NCBI RefSeq assembly: GCF_017591435.1
Contig: NC_059276.1
Coordinates: 8,728,776-8,792,775 of the forward strand
Origin: Portunus trituberculatus
Taxonomy: Eukaryota; Arthropoda; Malacostraca; Decapoda; Portunidae
DNA: 64,000 nt
Reading direction: 5' to 3'
In this document: positions 11,874 to 24,541 of the stretch, one piece after another
Layout: the number at the start of each line of letters is the position of its first letter
How positions within the stretch are numbered: the first letter of the stretch is position 1
Notes under the pieces: model-generated
The model's database searches: none
What the model was told of the DNA's origin: nothing
The model's input: only the letters and a program-made list of their open reading frames with translations
Program-made: the position numbers and the translations under genes

Positions 11874-12420
11874 TCAGGCAACCAGCGCCTCACACGTCCT
11901 CCATAAAGCGCCTGGGTCGTGCAGGGCGAGGAGGGAACAGCGATGTAATAACAGATACCATGTCAAATAAGGCGAGGCAAAGAGACGCCCCTGCCATCCC
12001 CGATAACACCACACCGCGTCCCCTCACGATACTAAGCCCCTGCCACTCCCCCCTCCACCCACCACCACCCCTCCATCCCCTCACCCAACCCTTACCTTCC
12101 TCAATACAGCCCCCTTTCAAATCTCCTTCCATGTCCCCTCTTGATATAGTTTTTTTTCCCTCGTGATTGTTTTTCCCTGTCCATTTTGCTTCTATTTGAT
12201 GCCTTTACTTATTTTTATCTTCATTTACTTCTTTTTTTATTTATTGCTAGTTTGATCTTTAACTTCATTCTCTTCTAAATATCTTTCCTTTATCTTTCTT
12301 TTCTTTTATTGCTTTCCTTTCAATTATTTTCAGCTCAAGTTTCCTTTTTCCGTTAATATTCTGCTCTCATTTCATCCACAGTAAATTCATCCGTTTCTTT
12401 TCTTTTTAATTTCTCGTCCA
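11874..12420. other. Unique spacer
   Basis: Starts GC-richer (to about 12060), then C-rich, then T-rich. No supported gene. Confidence 0.5.
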
Positions 12421-13150
12421 TTGTCTTTTTTTCATTCATTTTACGCTTTTTTTATTCAACTTTTCTTTTTCCTTTACTGTTTTGCCTACCATAACGTTTC
12501 TCACTCTTCTTCCCTTCCCCTCTCTCTCTTTCTCCTTCTCCTTCTCCCTTCACTTTATTCTCCAATTTTCTTCCTACCTTTCTTCATTTATTCCATTCAC
12601 TGTTCTCACTTTTGATCTCCTCTCCTTCTTCCCCCTTTCACCTTATTCTCTTTTACTTCTCTTCCTATCTTCTTTCACTTATTTCGTTCTGCATCCTCAC
12701 TCTTGTTTTCCTTTCCATCCCCTGTCGTTCTTCTCTCTTCCTTTATTCCTCTTTTTACATTCATTCATTTATTCCATCCATCATTCTCTATCTTGTTTTC
12801 TTTCCCTTGCCTCTCTTTCTCCTCTCTTCCCTGCACGTTATCCTCCTTTCCTCCTCTTCCTACCATCATGTTCTTCTCCTTTACTCCTCTTTCTACCTTT
12901 CTTCATTTGTCCCATTCAGCAGTGCAATACCAGGTCATTCCACCCTCTCCACTATTCATGCTACACTCCCGTTCACTAACCCCACCGCTTCACCACCCTC
13001 TCCTCCTCCACCACCACTGCCACTACCACCACCACCTCCTCCTCCACCTCCAGTCCTCATCAATGACATTCTTTCCTCTTTCCTCATCTTCAGTGCCGTA
13101 ACAAGTGGGTCATTCTCCTTTTTCTCCCATCTTTATCCCCATCCACGATA
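12421..13150. repeat. Pyrimidine-rich low-complexity tract
   Basis: About 700 bases dominated by T and C on the + strand, made of CTTTCTTC-like words. It contains imperfectly repeated TTCATTTATTCCATTC-type segments near 12583 and 12760. Three overlapping open frames here are Ser/Phe/Leu/Pro low complexity and are rejected as genes. Confidence 0.75.
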
Positions 13151-13152
13151 AC

Positions 13153-13154
<2 letters not shown>

Positions 13155-13201
<47 letters not shown>
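13155..13201. repeat. (CT)n microsatellite
   Basis: About 23 units. Confidence 0.96.
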
Positions 13202-13202
<1 letters not shown>

Positions 13203-13365
13203 AAGCAATATCACCAAGTCTCCTCTCCTTCTCCCCCTTCCTCTCCCCTTCCAGCCACGTGTAATAGCAACAGTACCCTCCCTCTCCTCTCCATCTCCTC
13301 CTCCCTCCTCCTCCCCATAATAACACTGATAACGAGACGAGAGAACTGGTGAGTCAGTGTGGCGA

Positions 13366-13397
13366 CACCACTACCACCACCACCACCACCACCACCG

Positions 13398-13433
<36 letters not shown>

Positions 13434-13434
13434 T
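13366..13434. repeat. (ACC)n(CTA)n compound microsatellite
   Basis: ACC units to about 13396 followed by about 12 CTA units. Confidence 0.94.
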
Positions 13435-13467
13435 TAACGACAACGAACTAAACATTTTACAGAACAT

Positions 13468-13957
<490 letters not shown>

Positions 13958-14430
13958 AGATAGAGCCAAGTAAAGATAGAAAAGAGCCACGTATGACGAT
14001 CAATGCCACAAGAGCCATAAGAGTGAGAGAATGAGAAAGAGAGAGTCAGATACAGAGCCAAAAGAGCCATGTATGATAAACAGTGCCACGTAGAGAACCA
14101 TTACAGTGAATGAGGAAGGGAGAGCCAGGGAGAGAGCCAGCAGACAGCCACATATAACAATTAGTGCCAAGTAAAGAGCCAAAAGAGACATAGAACGAGG
14201 GAGAGAGAGAGAGCCAGAAGAGATTAAAGAGTAAGTGAGCCAGATAGAGAGCCAGCAGAGCCACGCATGACAAACAGTGCCAAGTAAAGAGCCACAACAG
14301 TTAGAAAATGGGCAAATACAGAGCCACAACAGTGAGAGAATGAAGAGAGAGCCAGAACAGACTAAAGAGCCAGCGAGCCAGATAGAGAGCCAGCAGAGCC
14401 ACGCATGACAAACAGTGCCAAGTAGAGAGG
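13958..14430. repeat. GAGCCA minisatellite
   Basis: Five copies of a core like GCCACGCATGACAAACAGTG begin at about 13986, 14066, 14147, 14260 and 14398. The intervals (80, 81, 113, 138) lengthen to the right because extra GAGCCAG-rich submotifs are inserted. The last two units share a longer ~138-base higher-order unit. Minus-strand open frames here merely translate the repeat. Confidence 0.85.
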
Positions 14431-14670
14431 CGCGGCGTCACACTGGGTGAGGCGCCGCGGCTGTAAATAAACACTGCTGGCGTGTGAGTGAACACTTCCG
14501 GTGTGGGCGGCGCCTCCCTCCGCTGCATGAAGGGCGTGGGCGGCGGCAGAGGGCGTGGGCGGGCGTGGGCCCCTTGCACGCCTGGAAACGCCCCACGGGT
14601 CTTGCTGGGCCGGCGGGACAATGCGGGCGGGGCGGGGCGGGACGGGGCGGGGCGGGGTGGGGAAGGACTG
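14431..14670. other. GC-rich patch with GC-box-like repeats
   Basis: Sharply GC-richer than its surroundings. GGGCGTGGGC repeats lie at about 14530-14570 and GGGCGGGGCGGG-type repeats at 14620-14660. It could be a promoter-like island or a diverged GC minisatellite. No adjacent gene could be identified, so promoter function is unproven. Confidence 0.4.
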
Positions 14671-14781
14671 TACGTGTGTATGTAGTTTTTACGGCAAACC
14701 CAGACAACGCTAACAGTGTATTGTGTCTTTACCCCCAAACCCCCCCCTACCCTGCCCACTCACCCTGTCCTTCCCTTCACC

Positions 14782-14905
14782 CTCACGCTAGCAATCCTCA
14801 CCCTGTCTTCTTCAATCTCACACTATCAATCCTCATTCTAACTCACACTGTCCTCTTTACTCTCACACTAGCAATCCTCACTCTATTTCACCCTTGCCTT
14901 TCCTC
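14782..14905. repeat. CTCACACTAGCAATCCTCA tandem repeat
   Basis: Three diverged copies anchored at 14782, 14817 and 14862 inside a C/T/A-rich stretch continuing to about 15070. Confidence 0.7.
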
Positions 14906-15500
14906 CCTCCCTCAATATTCTTTTAACTGTCTCTATCTCACCATTACTTCTTCATTTTCTCTCCTTTTATCATCATTCCTCCTTTATTTCTACCATTTAA
15001 TCTTTCCACTCCCTCACTGTACCCTAATTGTCCTCATTCTACCCTCACTCCATCCCTCCCCACAGCCTTTCCCCTCCCCATAAGTTCGAGTGAGTCAGTG
15101 AAGCATTATCGCTGACACACATTCGAAGCCTCAGGGATTCGAACTTACTGAGCACGTAACTTGTACCTTCCTTTCCCTTATTCCTCGTCCCTAACTTTCC
15201 CTAACTTCTTCACTGCATCAATTCATCCCTCTCTATCACTTCTCCCTATTCTCACTCTCATTCTGTTCTCAATTTCCTCATTTCCTCTTTTAGTTCTTAG
15301 TTCCTTTTAACTCTTCTCCACTTATTTCGTTTTTTTTTTTTTTTCTTCTCTTTCTCACCGCCCAGCCACCACAACCTTAGCGACACACGATCATCAGCTC
15401 CCCTCCCCTCCCCCCACGACACACACAAGCGTCACACCGGTTGGATACGCCTCTACCTGATACCTGATACGGTTATCCTCACCAACGGCCCCTCCCACCC

Positions 15501-15845
15501 ACCTGTCTCCTCCTCTTCTTCCTCTTCCTCCTCCTCTTCGTATCTCTGTCCTCTCCTTTTCTCTCTCCCACCCACATGTCTCCTCCTCTTCTTCCTCTTC
15601 TTCGTATATCTGTTCTCTTTTTCGTCTCCCTGTCCTCTCTTCTTCCTCTTCCTCCTCTTCGTATCTTTGTCTCACCCACCTGTCTCCTCTTCTTCCTCTT
15701 CCTTCTCTTTTTCGTATATCTGTCCTCTCTTTTTCTTTCTTCCACCCTCCTGTCTCCTCTTCCTCTTCCTCCTCTTCGTATCTCTGTTCTCTCTTTTTCT
15801 CTCTCTCACCCACCTGTCTCGTCTTCTTCCTCTTCTCCTGTACTG
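15501..15845. repeat. CT-rich minisatellite, unit about 60 bp
   Basis: The anchor TCTTCGTAT or TTTCGTAT recurs with CGTAT at 15539, 15603, 15660, 15713 and 15777, and CACCCACCTGTCTC recurs between anchors. The Glu/Arg-rich open frame on the minus strand (15394-15813) is a translation of this array. Confidence 0.8.
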
Positions 15846-17230
15846 TCCTGTCTCTCTTCTCTGTAGCTAGTTAGAAGTGGTTACCAAACAGCCTCGAAAG
15901 GACGAAGAGGTTTGTTGCTGTTTGGCTTTCCTATGTATTCTTCTTCCTCTCTCTGTCCTCTCTCTCTCTCCAGCACTGTATGTCTCTATCTCCTCTCTCC
16001 TCTTTCAGTACAGTGGTACTTTAATGGACACTATGTAACTGAATGATCGTTACTATTTTTGTTTTCTAATATTAATGTCCCCTCTTTCTTCACACGTCTT
16101 ATGAAACACTAAATATTCAAAATGAAGTATTTTTAGTAATTTCAATACTCAATTCGATTAATACTCCAATACAAAGCAGTTACATTTATTTCTCTATTAA
16201 GAATATCTTTTCAACCTAACACAAGCCTACGGTATTTTAAAATCACGTAAAAACTCGATTTCAAAATGACTCCCAATACAAACCAGGTTAATACTCGTAA
16301 ATCACCTTTTATACCTATTTTTCCTAATGAGAATACCCTTTTTTTCCCAGGTAACATAACTCTTAGGTATTTACGATGACGTCTCTCTTAATAAGGTTCA
16401 GTAAACCCTGCAGAGGCCGCGTCCCACGACCTGGCCAGCCCCCTACCAAGCTTACCCCCGAGTGGCTGCCTCCGCCAAGCATAAAACCTGCATAAAACTC
16501 ACATAAACGTTCCCTTGAGCACACGAGGAAACTAAGCCAAGCAGCGCAGCGCGGCACACGAAAACCTGGTAAAAGTGGGAGACAAAATGGACTTAACTAA
16601 GGTGAAAAGCGACCGTGGAAAAACAAGATAAGGAGAAAGGAAAAAAAAATACTAGGCAAAAAGCAACTGGTAATAGAGGTGGAGAGAGGGTTGAGTGACT
16701 TATTGAGGATGAAAAGCAGCTTAAAGAAGAATAAAATGAAAAAAAAAGGTGTAAAAATCGATGACTTGTGGAATTCAATTAGAAAAAATGAATATGAAAG
16801 GTAGGAAAGATTAATTCAACCCAAATAAAACGTAACTAAAGAAATCAAGATGAAAAAAGAAGAAATTAGTTAATGAAGGCGCATCTATAGCAAAATAAAT
16901 AGAAGTTCAGGGGACACTGACTAAATTACCATAGAATAAACTCTGAGATAACGATAAATAAAGAAAAACGGTTACGAATAAAGAAAAAACATTAAAACAG
17001 AGTAGAAAGAAAATAAAAACTAAATAAACAGAAAATAACTTTGTATAAGACAGAAAAAAACAAAAAATACTAAAAAAAATAAGGAAAACAGTGACGATTA
17101 ATATAGAGCTGATGGAATAGATATAATGAACGAAAATTTTTGAAACGGGACAGAAAAAAATAGACTAAATAAAAGGAAATAAAGAAAATAGGAGAGGAGT
17201 AAATACAGTATGAAGAAAAGCAAAAGAAAG
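15846..17230. other. Unique, increasingly A/G-rich spacer
   Basis: 15846-16560 is mixed sequence without a supported gene. 16560-17230 is A-rich low complexity. Confidence 0.5.
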
Positions 17231-17345
17231 AAATGCGAAAGAAGAACAAGAAGAACAAGAACAAGAAGAACAAGAACAAGAAGATGAACAAGAAGAAGAA
17301 CAAGAACAATAACAAAAACGAGAAGAAAATGAAAGAAAGAAGAGA
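17231..17345. repeat. Imperfect AAGAAC repeat
   Basis: AAGAAC/AAGAAG words alternate through this interval. Both reading directions give low-complexity peptides. Confidence 0.75.
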
Positions 17346-17446
17346 AAGAAAAAAAGGAGAAAGGAAAAATACCACAAAAACAAAAAAGAAATTAAGATAT
17401 CAAGGGAATTTCTACGGCAACTTAAAGAAAGGGAGGAGAACCATTT

Positions 17447-17690
17447 GGAGGAGGAGGAGGAGGAAGAGAAGGAGAAGGAGGAGGAGGAGGAGGAGGAGGA
17501 GGAGGAGGAGGAGGAGGAGGAGGTGTTGATGCCAAGATCACAATGGGCAGCATAAGACAGCATATTATTACCACTCCCTGCCTCTAGCCATGCTCCTCCC
17601 TCGTCCTGGAGAGAGAGCGTCGTAAAGGTGTAGTGCTTGACGAGGAGGAGGAGGAGGAGGAGGAGGAGGAGGAGGAGGAGGAGGAGGAGA
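17447..17690. repeat. Two (GAG)n arrays
   Basis: (GGA)n at 17447-17523 with AGA interruptions, and (GAG)n of about 16 units at 17641-17690. The spacer between them is unique. Confidence 0.93.
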
Positions 17691-17738
17691 GAGGGAGGAA
17701 GAGGAGGATGGATAAAGAAAACTGATGTACTGAAAATG

Positions 17739-17850
<112 letters not shown>

Positions 17851-17927
17851 ATTCCCATCAGACTGTAAATAAACACTCAATTTTACTAGAAATACACGAA
17901 AAAAGGCTTATCACAGCAAAAAAATCC

Positions 17928-17930
<3 letters not shown>

Positions 17931-17997
<67 letters not shown>
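17931..17997. repeat. (CA)n microsatellite
   Basis: Perfect run of about 33 units. Confidence 0.97.
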
Positions 17998-17999
<2 letters not shown>

Positions 18000-18678
18000 A
18001 GGATCTTTAAAAAAGCTCCTTTACCACCCTCCTTTCACCATGTTATCCTCCACCACCACTTTCACGCCCTTATTCTATATAGAACACCTGGCTGGACACG
18101 AAAGTCGGCAGGGGGCGCATCTCCCTCCCTCAATAACCACCACACAGCCACACTATCACCCTCGCCCCCTTCCCCTGCCCCCTGCTGACTCTGCTTGACC
18201 TCTCATCTACAATAACCTCGCGTGTAGTCTGAAGTACCTCCCCTGCTAAGTTTCCCACGCCCATCCCGCCCTAACCCGCCCCTTCCCGAGTCAGCAAGTC
18301 TTTCCCCCAACTTTCTCGTCTCCTCTCCCTCCTTCTCTTCCTCTTCCTCCTCTTCTGCATCCTTACCTGCCTACTTACCTGACTGGTTAGTGATTAGGAG
18401 TGTTCTCGTGACTCTCCCTCACTCATAACTGACCTTCTATTCTGACCTGATACTCTTCCTTCCCTCCTTTTCCTCCTCCTTCTTTTCCTTCTCCTCCTCT
18501 TCCTCTTCTTCGTCTTCCCTCCTCACCGTCCCTTTTTATTTTTTTCTTTCGTGTCTTTTATTTCCATTTTCTTTTCTTTTCTTTTTCTTATTTTCTATCG
18601 AGTGAAACTTAAGGGTAGATTTGACTTTATTTTCATTTTTTGTAGGTGAAAGTTGTATAGTGATGTGAAAATACGCAT

Positions 18679-18680
<2 letters not shown>
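17998..18680. other. Unique spacer, C/T-rich
   Basis: No supported gene. 18290-18600 is pyrimidine-rich. Confidence 0.5.
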
Positions 18681-18744
<64 letters not shown>

Positions 18745-18896
18745 ACTCTACGGATTATGCTTGAATGTATCCGTCATGACCTTGGCAGTGGAGGAGGAGG
18801 AGGAGGAGGAGGAGGAGGAGGAGGAGGAGGAGGAGGGTCAAGTACGTAAGGTTCAGAGTAACGGTACTTAAAAAGAAAATAAACTGAATGAAACGA

Positions 18897-18975
<79 letters not shown>
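18681..18975. repeat. (CT)n, (GAG)n and (CA)n cluster
   Basis: (CT)n of about 31 units at 18681-18743, (GAG)n of about 15 units at 18790-18836, (CA)n of about 38 units at 18899-18975. Confidence 0.96.
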
Positions 18976-18977
<2 letters not shown>

Positions 18978-20500
18978 CATATAACACTCCAAATCACAAA
19001 CAAAGAAGAAAATACGAACTGATACACATTTGACAGTAAAGGCCATTGAGAGACAGAAATCGTTAGCAAGCCACTTCTCGTCCACCTTCCTTCTAGCTGT
19101 CTGTCACGGCACGGTTGGGCAGGAGGCACGGATGGCTGGTAAGGCGTGAAATACATGTCTTTAGAGTGAAGGCTGGACGGGCGAGACCATATAGCACCAG
19201 CGAGGGAACACTGAACACACACGCGAGGACAAACACACAAGGGCAAGGGCAGATGCAAAGTTAGACTGTGAGGATAGAAAGCCCTGAGAGAGAATTGAAG
19301 GAATGCTTATATGTAGGTCAACTATAAGACAAAGGGAATAATGATAAGAAAAAGAGGATGTTTTCCTGATATTTAAAAGGAACAACACGAAATTAAGGAA
19401 GGGATGTTTACTGGACAGGGTAAAAATGTGTGAACTGAGTGAAGAAGCAGATATATAAGGACCGAAGGTTATACAAGAAAGAGTGAACGAAAATAAGAAA
19501 AGGAAACGGTAAGTCTTGAAAACTAGGCAAAAAAATAAATAGTGTGTGAAATGTAAGGACAAAGAGCAAAAATATGAGAGAAACTGAATATGTAGCAAAG
19601 GATGGAGAGAAAAAAAGTAAATAACGAGGCAAGTAAGACAAAGTAAGACAAAAGATGGAATTTATTTATAGATCAAAGGATGGAGGAAAAGAGGGCGAGG
19701 CGGAGGGAAGGAAGGACAGAAGGAGACACACAAGAAAGGCGTGAAGGAGAGAGGGAGGGAGGAAGGGAAGAAGAGGAAGTGGGGATAGGAGAACAGGAGA
19801 ATAGTGTGCCTGTATTTCTGTGTGACTCATGAAAAATGACATTCTGATCACGCCATGGCCTGTCTGTCTATCTGTGTGTCTGTCTGTCTGTGTGTGTGTC
19901 CGCCTATCTCTCTCCATTTCCTCCCTTTCTCCTTGTGTCCCGAACGACTCTCTCACTTTCACAAGCTTTGGGTATAAGTACATAGCGCGCCTCCTGTTTT
20001 CCTGCACTTTCACCTTCTTTCTCTTTATAGAACATGTACTCTGCCCACAAAAAAAAAAGAAATATACACAAAAAACATCAGTACAGAAAAGCTTTAATTT
20101 TTTTGTATGCAACATGAAAAAAATACGAGTAAATAATAATAACTAATCCAAAACTAAATATTTAATCTCCAGACACGAGAAACTTGGTAATAAATATATG
20201 AAACAAAATATTGATAGCCATTCTTCACCTTCCCCTCCTGTGTGGAATATTAAAGGCAGGGCATTAGTAACAGGGGGAGACAAGGGGCAGACGAGGAGGA
20301 CAAGGAGCAGGGGAGCATTGAGGGAGAAGGGGTAGGGAGCAGTGGGCAGGGGACAGTAACTCTAAGCTGTCTATGGCCACCTCCGGGAAGGGAAAAGGTA
20401 AAATATTCAGAGGCACAAAAAAAGGAGGACCAGCAGGGCGCCACGTCAACTACAATGGAATATATTAACAACACATCGCATTGTACTTACTTCATTCTGT
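18976..20500. other. Unique spacer
   Basis: 19020-19260 is moderately GC-rich with an open minus frame but no domain. 19260-19800 is A/G-rich. A TGTCTG-rich segment lies at 19858-19900. No gene is called. Confidence 0.45.
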
Positions 20501-20502
20501 GT

Positions 20503-20748
20503 CCGCCGCCGCCACCACCACCACCACCACCACCACCACCACTAACACCACCACCCAAAATACGACTGCTATCATCACAACTGCACCTCCTCTTCCTCAT
20601 CCACCACCTTCACCACAATTACTTTTCCACCAACCATAACCACTACTATTATTACTATCACTATGACCACAACCACAATCACTCCTCCTCCTCCTCCTCC
20701 TCCTCCTCCTCCTACTACTACTACTACTACTACACATCGAATAAGCTG

Positions 20749-20821
<73 letters not shown>
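20503..20821. repeat. (CAC)n, (CTC)n(CTA)n and (CA)n cluster
   Basis: (CAC)n-like at 20503-20541, (CTC)n at 20684-20713 continuing as (CTA)n to 20733, and (CA)n of about 35 units at 20751-20821, in C/A/T-rich sequence. Confidence 0.93.
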
Positions 20822-21189
20822 ACAAATCTCATGCATCAAAGAAGACTATTCCAGCGAAATGTGTTGTTGTTTATACCTGTGACGGCTTCTAAGTATTCTT
20901 GCGGTGCCTCATGTTCACTGGCCAGGCTGAATACTGATCAGAACATATTAATGAATTGATAAAGGTATATTATTCAGCCAGTTGATGTATTTATTTATCT
21001 CTCAATGCCCTTACTGTTACTGCTACCACCACCACCACTACCACCAGCACTATCGCCACCACCACCAACGCTGCTACTTTAGAATTCAACAACTGAGATA
21101 ATGATGATAAAGAAAATAGCAATAATACAAATGATAATACAGAATTAAATCAATAACAAGGACGCCAGTTAAGGAGTAGACAGTGATCT
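20822..21189. other. Unique spacer
   Basis: Short imperfect (ACC)n at 21023-21070. No gene is seen. Confidence 0.5.
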
Positions 21190-22000
21190 TCAGGACCACA
21201 AAGAGTCATGAAAGGGACCACTAACACAGGAGTACGAGTCGTGAGGGCCATGATACAGTGAACCAAAGGCCTGTATTCTGAAACGCTTTGCTCTCTCACC
21301 ATCACTACTTTCCAGAGGCTCCAGTTGCAGATATTCGTGTTTTTAAGAATATTTTTATGGCTCTGGTGATGGATTGGCAAGAATTCTAGTTTATCATAAG
21401 GAGAAACTGTCTCGAAAACCGTGCAAGTTGTTATGTGGCCTTGGAAAATTGTTGTGATGTGAGAGCAGGGAGTTTATGAATACGGGCGAAAATGTCATGA
21501 GTCACAACACAGGACCATGAGCTACATAAAAGTGTGGGTGAGTGAGCCATGTCTTAGAGGGGCAGAGTACACATAGGACCATGAAAAGAATAAAATAAGG
21601 CCATGAGTCACAGGATCGTGAATAGAGAATTATAAGGCCATGATTGTAAGACCATAAAAGGAACATGAACAGTGGGCCATGAGGGAAGAGATAAAAAAGA
21701 AAGCTTTATGAGTCAAAACCATGAGACAGGGATCATGGAAAGAAGGCCATGAGGAAGGCAAGAGATCAATGAAAGAATCAATAAGAAAGCTTTATGAATT
21801 AAAACCATGAGACAGGGATCATGAAGAGAGGGCCATGAGGAAGGGCCATGAGGGAGGGTCATGAGAGAGGGCCATTATCAGTGGGCCATGAAGCAAGAAA
21901 TCAATAAGAAAGCTTTATGAATCAAAACCATGAGACAGGGATCATGAAGAAAGGGCCATGAGAGAGGGCCATGAATAGCGGGCCATGAGGAGCCGCAGAA
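21190..22000. repeat. GGCCATGA minisatellite, interrupted
   Basis: CCATGA-containing words recur throughout. A longer unit carrying AAGCTTTATGA, AAAACCATGAGACAGG and GATCATG repeats three times, with AAGCTTTATG at about 21701, 21787 and 21910. Related CCATGA/TCATGA words flank both sides of the family B element at 21271-21486, which appears to have inserted into the array. Confidence 0.8.
21271..21486 (+). mobile_element. Family B inverted-repeat element, copy 1
   Basis: About 216 bases. The left end reads GTATTCTGAAACGCTTTG followed by CTCTC, and the right end carries its diverged reverse complement. The interior shares CTCGTGTTTTTAAGA-like sequence and GGAGAAACTGTC with copy 5 at 45.9 kb. 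Non-coding. A small non-autonomous DNA transposon is likely. Confidence 0.7.
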
Positions 22001-22698
22001 TGAGGACGACCTTGGGCTGTGGAGGTTCAATATTGTTTCCTTTCATGTAAACACAATGCGGGCGCCCCACCCACCGCCGCCCACACCCCTTTCACGCTGG
22101 ATGCCGCCCACTGTACGCGACCAACGCCCACCACCAACGCCCAACGCCCGGTGCTACCCAACGCCCACTTACTCCCCGCCCCCGCCCTCCAACGCCCCGC
22201 CATTTCACACCATCAATCTTCCATATATCCCTCCTCCCCCTCACTACTATTTTTAGCGAATAAATCACCCTTCCCTTGACGTACAAATGATGTGGTCGAG
22301 GAAGCAAAGGTGAAAACTAAACACTCCGCTAGATGTCTCCACCACCACCACCGCCACGGCCCTGGGGGAACTAATGTATTCAGGCGTCCCTTTTTATTAC
22401 CCTCAAGGTTCCGTGTTCAGCTAACCATAATGAAGCGCAGGAAACACCATATATTTACGACAGCTATTTTTTCTCTCTACGTCTCTCCACACAAACACCA
22501 ATCCGACCTCGCCCTGAAATCTCAACGCCGTCTCGCCAAATAAACGGATCGCTCTCCTAACTAGGCAACGTGCAATTAAACTAATCGATAACGTATTTAA
22601 TTTAATCAGGAGTAAAGAAAAAACTGGAAAGGGTAAAGGAGGAGAAGCAGCGTCTCAGCACAAAGAGAGGGACGTGTGCTGTCACCATCGTTCATAGT
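22001..22698. other. Unique spacer with CGCCCA-rich segment
   Basis: 22055-22205 is C-rich with repeated AACGCCCA-like words. The rest is mixed sequence without a supported gene. Confidence 0.5.
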
Positions 22699-22918
22699 CT
22701 CATATTCAGAAACGCTTCTCTCTCAATACGATCATTTTCAAAGACTACAGAGACGATTAGCCGAGTTCTAAAGAGTATTTTTCCTGTTAATAATGCCGAA
22801 AATTTGTTAACATGTCACTAGAAATACAAAAACATTCTTAAAAACCAGTGTCACTTCAACTAGACCCCTTTGAAATTAGTGAAGGTTGCTGCGCGGAAAT
22901 GTTTTAGAATATGGGTCA
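22699..22918 (+). mobile_element. Family B element, copy 2 (diverged)
   Basis: The left end is CATATTCAGAAACGCTTCTC and the right end contains GAAATGTTTTAGAATATG. It lies head-to-tail with copy 3. Confidence 0.6.
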
Positions 22919-22919
22919 A

Positions 22920-23195
22920 AGATTAGCATTCAAAAACACTTTGCTCTCACTGCGACTATTTTCAAAAGGTTAGAGGTTTATTTGAGTTCTTACGAGTATT
23001 CCTGTCGATAAAAATAAAGAAATCTTGTTATCTAAAAGAGATGATTAATTGGGTTCTTGCGAGTATTCCTGCCGTTAAAAATGGAGAAATCTTGTTAATC
23101 TATCACTTCCGCTATAAAAACGCCGTTAAAACTAGCGATATATCAAGTAAAGCCTTTTGAATGAAGGTGAGACACATAAGTGTTTCGGAAGATAT
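22920..23195 (+). mobile_element. Family B element, copy 3, internally duplicated
   Basis: Ends match family B (left ATTCAAAAACACTTTGCTCTC, right GTGTTTCGGAAGATATT, both decayed). A ~72-base interior piece with GAGTTCTTACGAGTATTCCTG and AAATCTTGTTA is present twice, which lengthens the copy. Confidence 0.55.
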
Positions 23196-23947
23196 TTGAA
23201 GCAGCACGCGAGGGAGATGAAGGTGAGCTGGCCACACTTCCCTCGTGTCACGTCACAGTCACGTCACGAGGTACAAACATGACACACGAGGAACGACTAA
23301 CAAAGAGAACATTCCAGGAAAAAACAAGTAGTTAATCTTATGCATTTCTTCCCCCTGTCAGCCGAGGTAAGGGGCGGGGATGTCACCTCACACACCCCGC
23401 ACCCCACACACCTCGCATGCCTCTCCCACCTCCGCCACACCAGGCTCGCCCACACAAGGCCTGACGCGGCAGAAGTGAGGAATGACACGTCGCCCATCCG
23501 TCGCAACACACACGGAACAAATGACCGAGGAGTAGTGACACATTGAGGCGTCAAGGTTGAGTCAGGTTGTTCTGGGGATGAGCCAGAGCCGCCAGCTAGC
23601 CAGCCAGTCAGCCACCCCAGTCGTCGCAGCTCCGCGGGTATCACATCTACGATCGCCGGCTGTGTGACTCGCGTATATTCGTCACTGTTGCCCCGAGCTG
23701 CCCCTGAGGTGTCTCCCTGTCGCCCCTTTCCCTAAACCGCCCCGTGTCTCCCAGGAATGTATAAAAGGCGTCCTTATTTGTGGCTCTGACTTCATTGTCG
23801 AGGCACTCACAGTAAAATAGAAAGCAACAAGTACATGATGAGCGCCAAGCAGTTAGGAAAAATAACATTAACAAGTAATAAGGAGGATAAAAAAAATAAT
23901 GCCAGTAACAACAAAATCCCGACTACTAGATGGGAAAATTGCTGTCC

Positions 23948-23948
<1 letters not shown>
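23196..23948. other. Unique spacer with GTCACG-rich site
   Basis: 23243-23273 contains closely spaced GTCACGTCAC words on a short inverted-repeat-like layout (CRE-like TGACGT half-sites). 23360-23700 is GC-richer with open frames on both strands but no recognised domain. Confidence 0.4.

Positions 23949-24004
<56 letters not shown>
23949..24004. repeat. (CA)n microsatellite
   Basis: About 28 units. Confidence 0.97.
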
Positions 24005-24007
<3 letters not shown>

Positions 24008-24189
24008 AGACCAGACAACCACGTGACTAAACGAAGCTAAATGAACCATAAAGACAACAACAAGCTTCACAAAAACTTGATTCATGAAAACAACAAGCTA
24101 ATGCTCACATCATTCTTAAGTAAACACACACAAACACACACACACACACACCACCGTCACAATACACATAAAAAACGCATTACCCTCAA

Positions 24190-24190
<1 letters not shown>

Positions 24191-24243
<53 letters not shown>

Positions 24244-24487
24244 CATGTAGAGGAAATCCCAACTTCCCTAGCTTACCAAACAATTATTCACCAAAATTTA
24301 ATAATGATGACGTCACGAAGACAGAATGATCTCCCCGTTTTCACACCCTCCTCCTCCTTCTCCTCTCCTCTTCCTCCTCCCTCCTCCTCCTCCTCCTCCT
24401 CCTCCTCCTCTCCTCCTCCTCGTAATCAAACAAGTGCGATCTTGCATCTACACGCAACACACAAAAACTCGCGGACTGAGACGCAAA

Positions 24488-24541
<54 letters not shown>

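Noticed and set aside
13958..14760. Series of minus-strand open frames through the GAGCCA array and GC-rich patch
   Set aside because: Peptides repeat with the minisatellite period (SLALYLA-like) and have no independent coding signal.
15110..15160. GGGATTCGAAC, resembling a tRNA B box on the minus strand
   Set aside because: The flanking bases do not form a T-stem, and no acceptor stem, D arm or anticodon arm can be drawn.
21190..22000. Possible CRISPR-like regular repeats
   Set aside because: Units vary in length and lack unique spacers of constant size, and the sequence context is eukaryotic. It is a minisatellite.
23297..23644. 115-codon minus-strand frame in GC-rich DNA
   Set aside because: GC-rich sequence has few stop codons. 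Opposite-strand frames are also open and no domain is visible.
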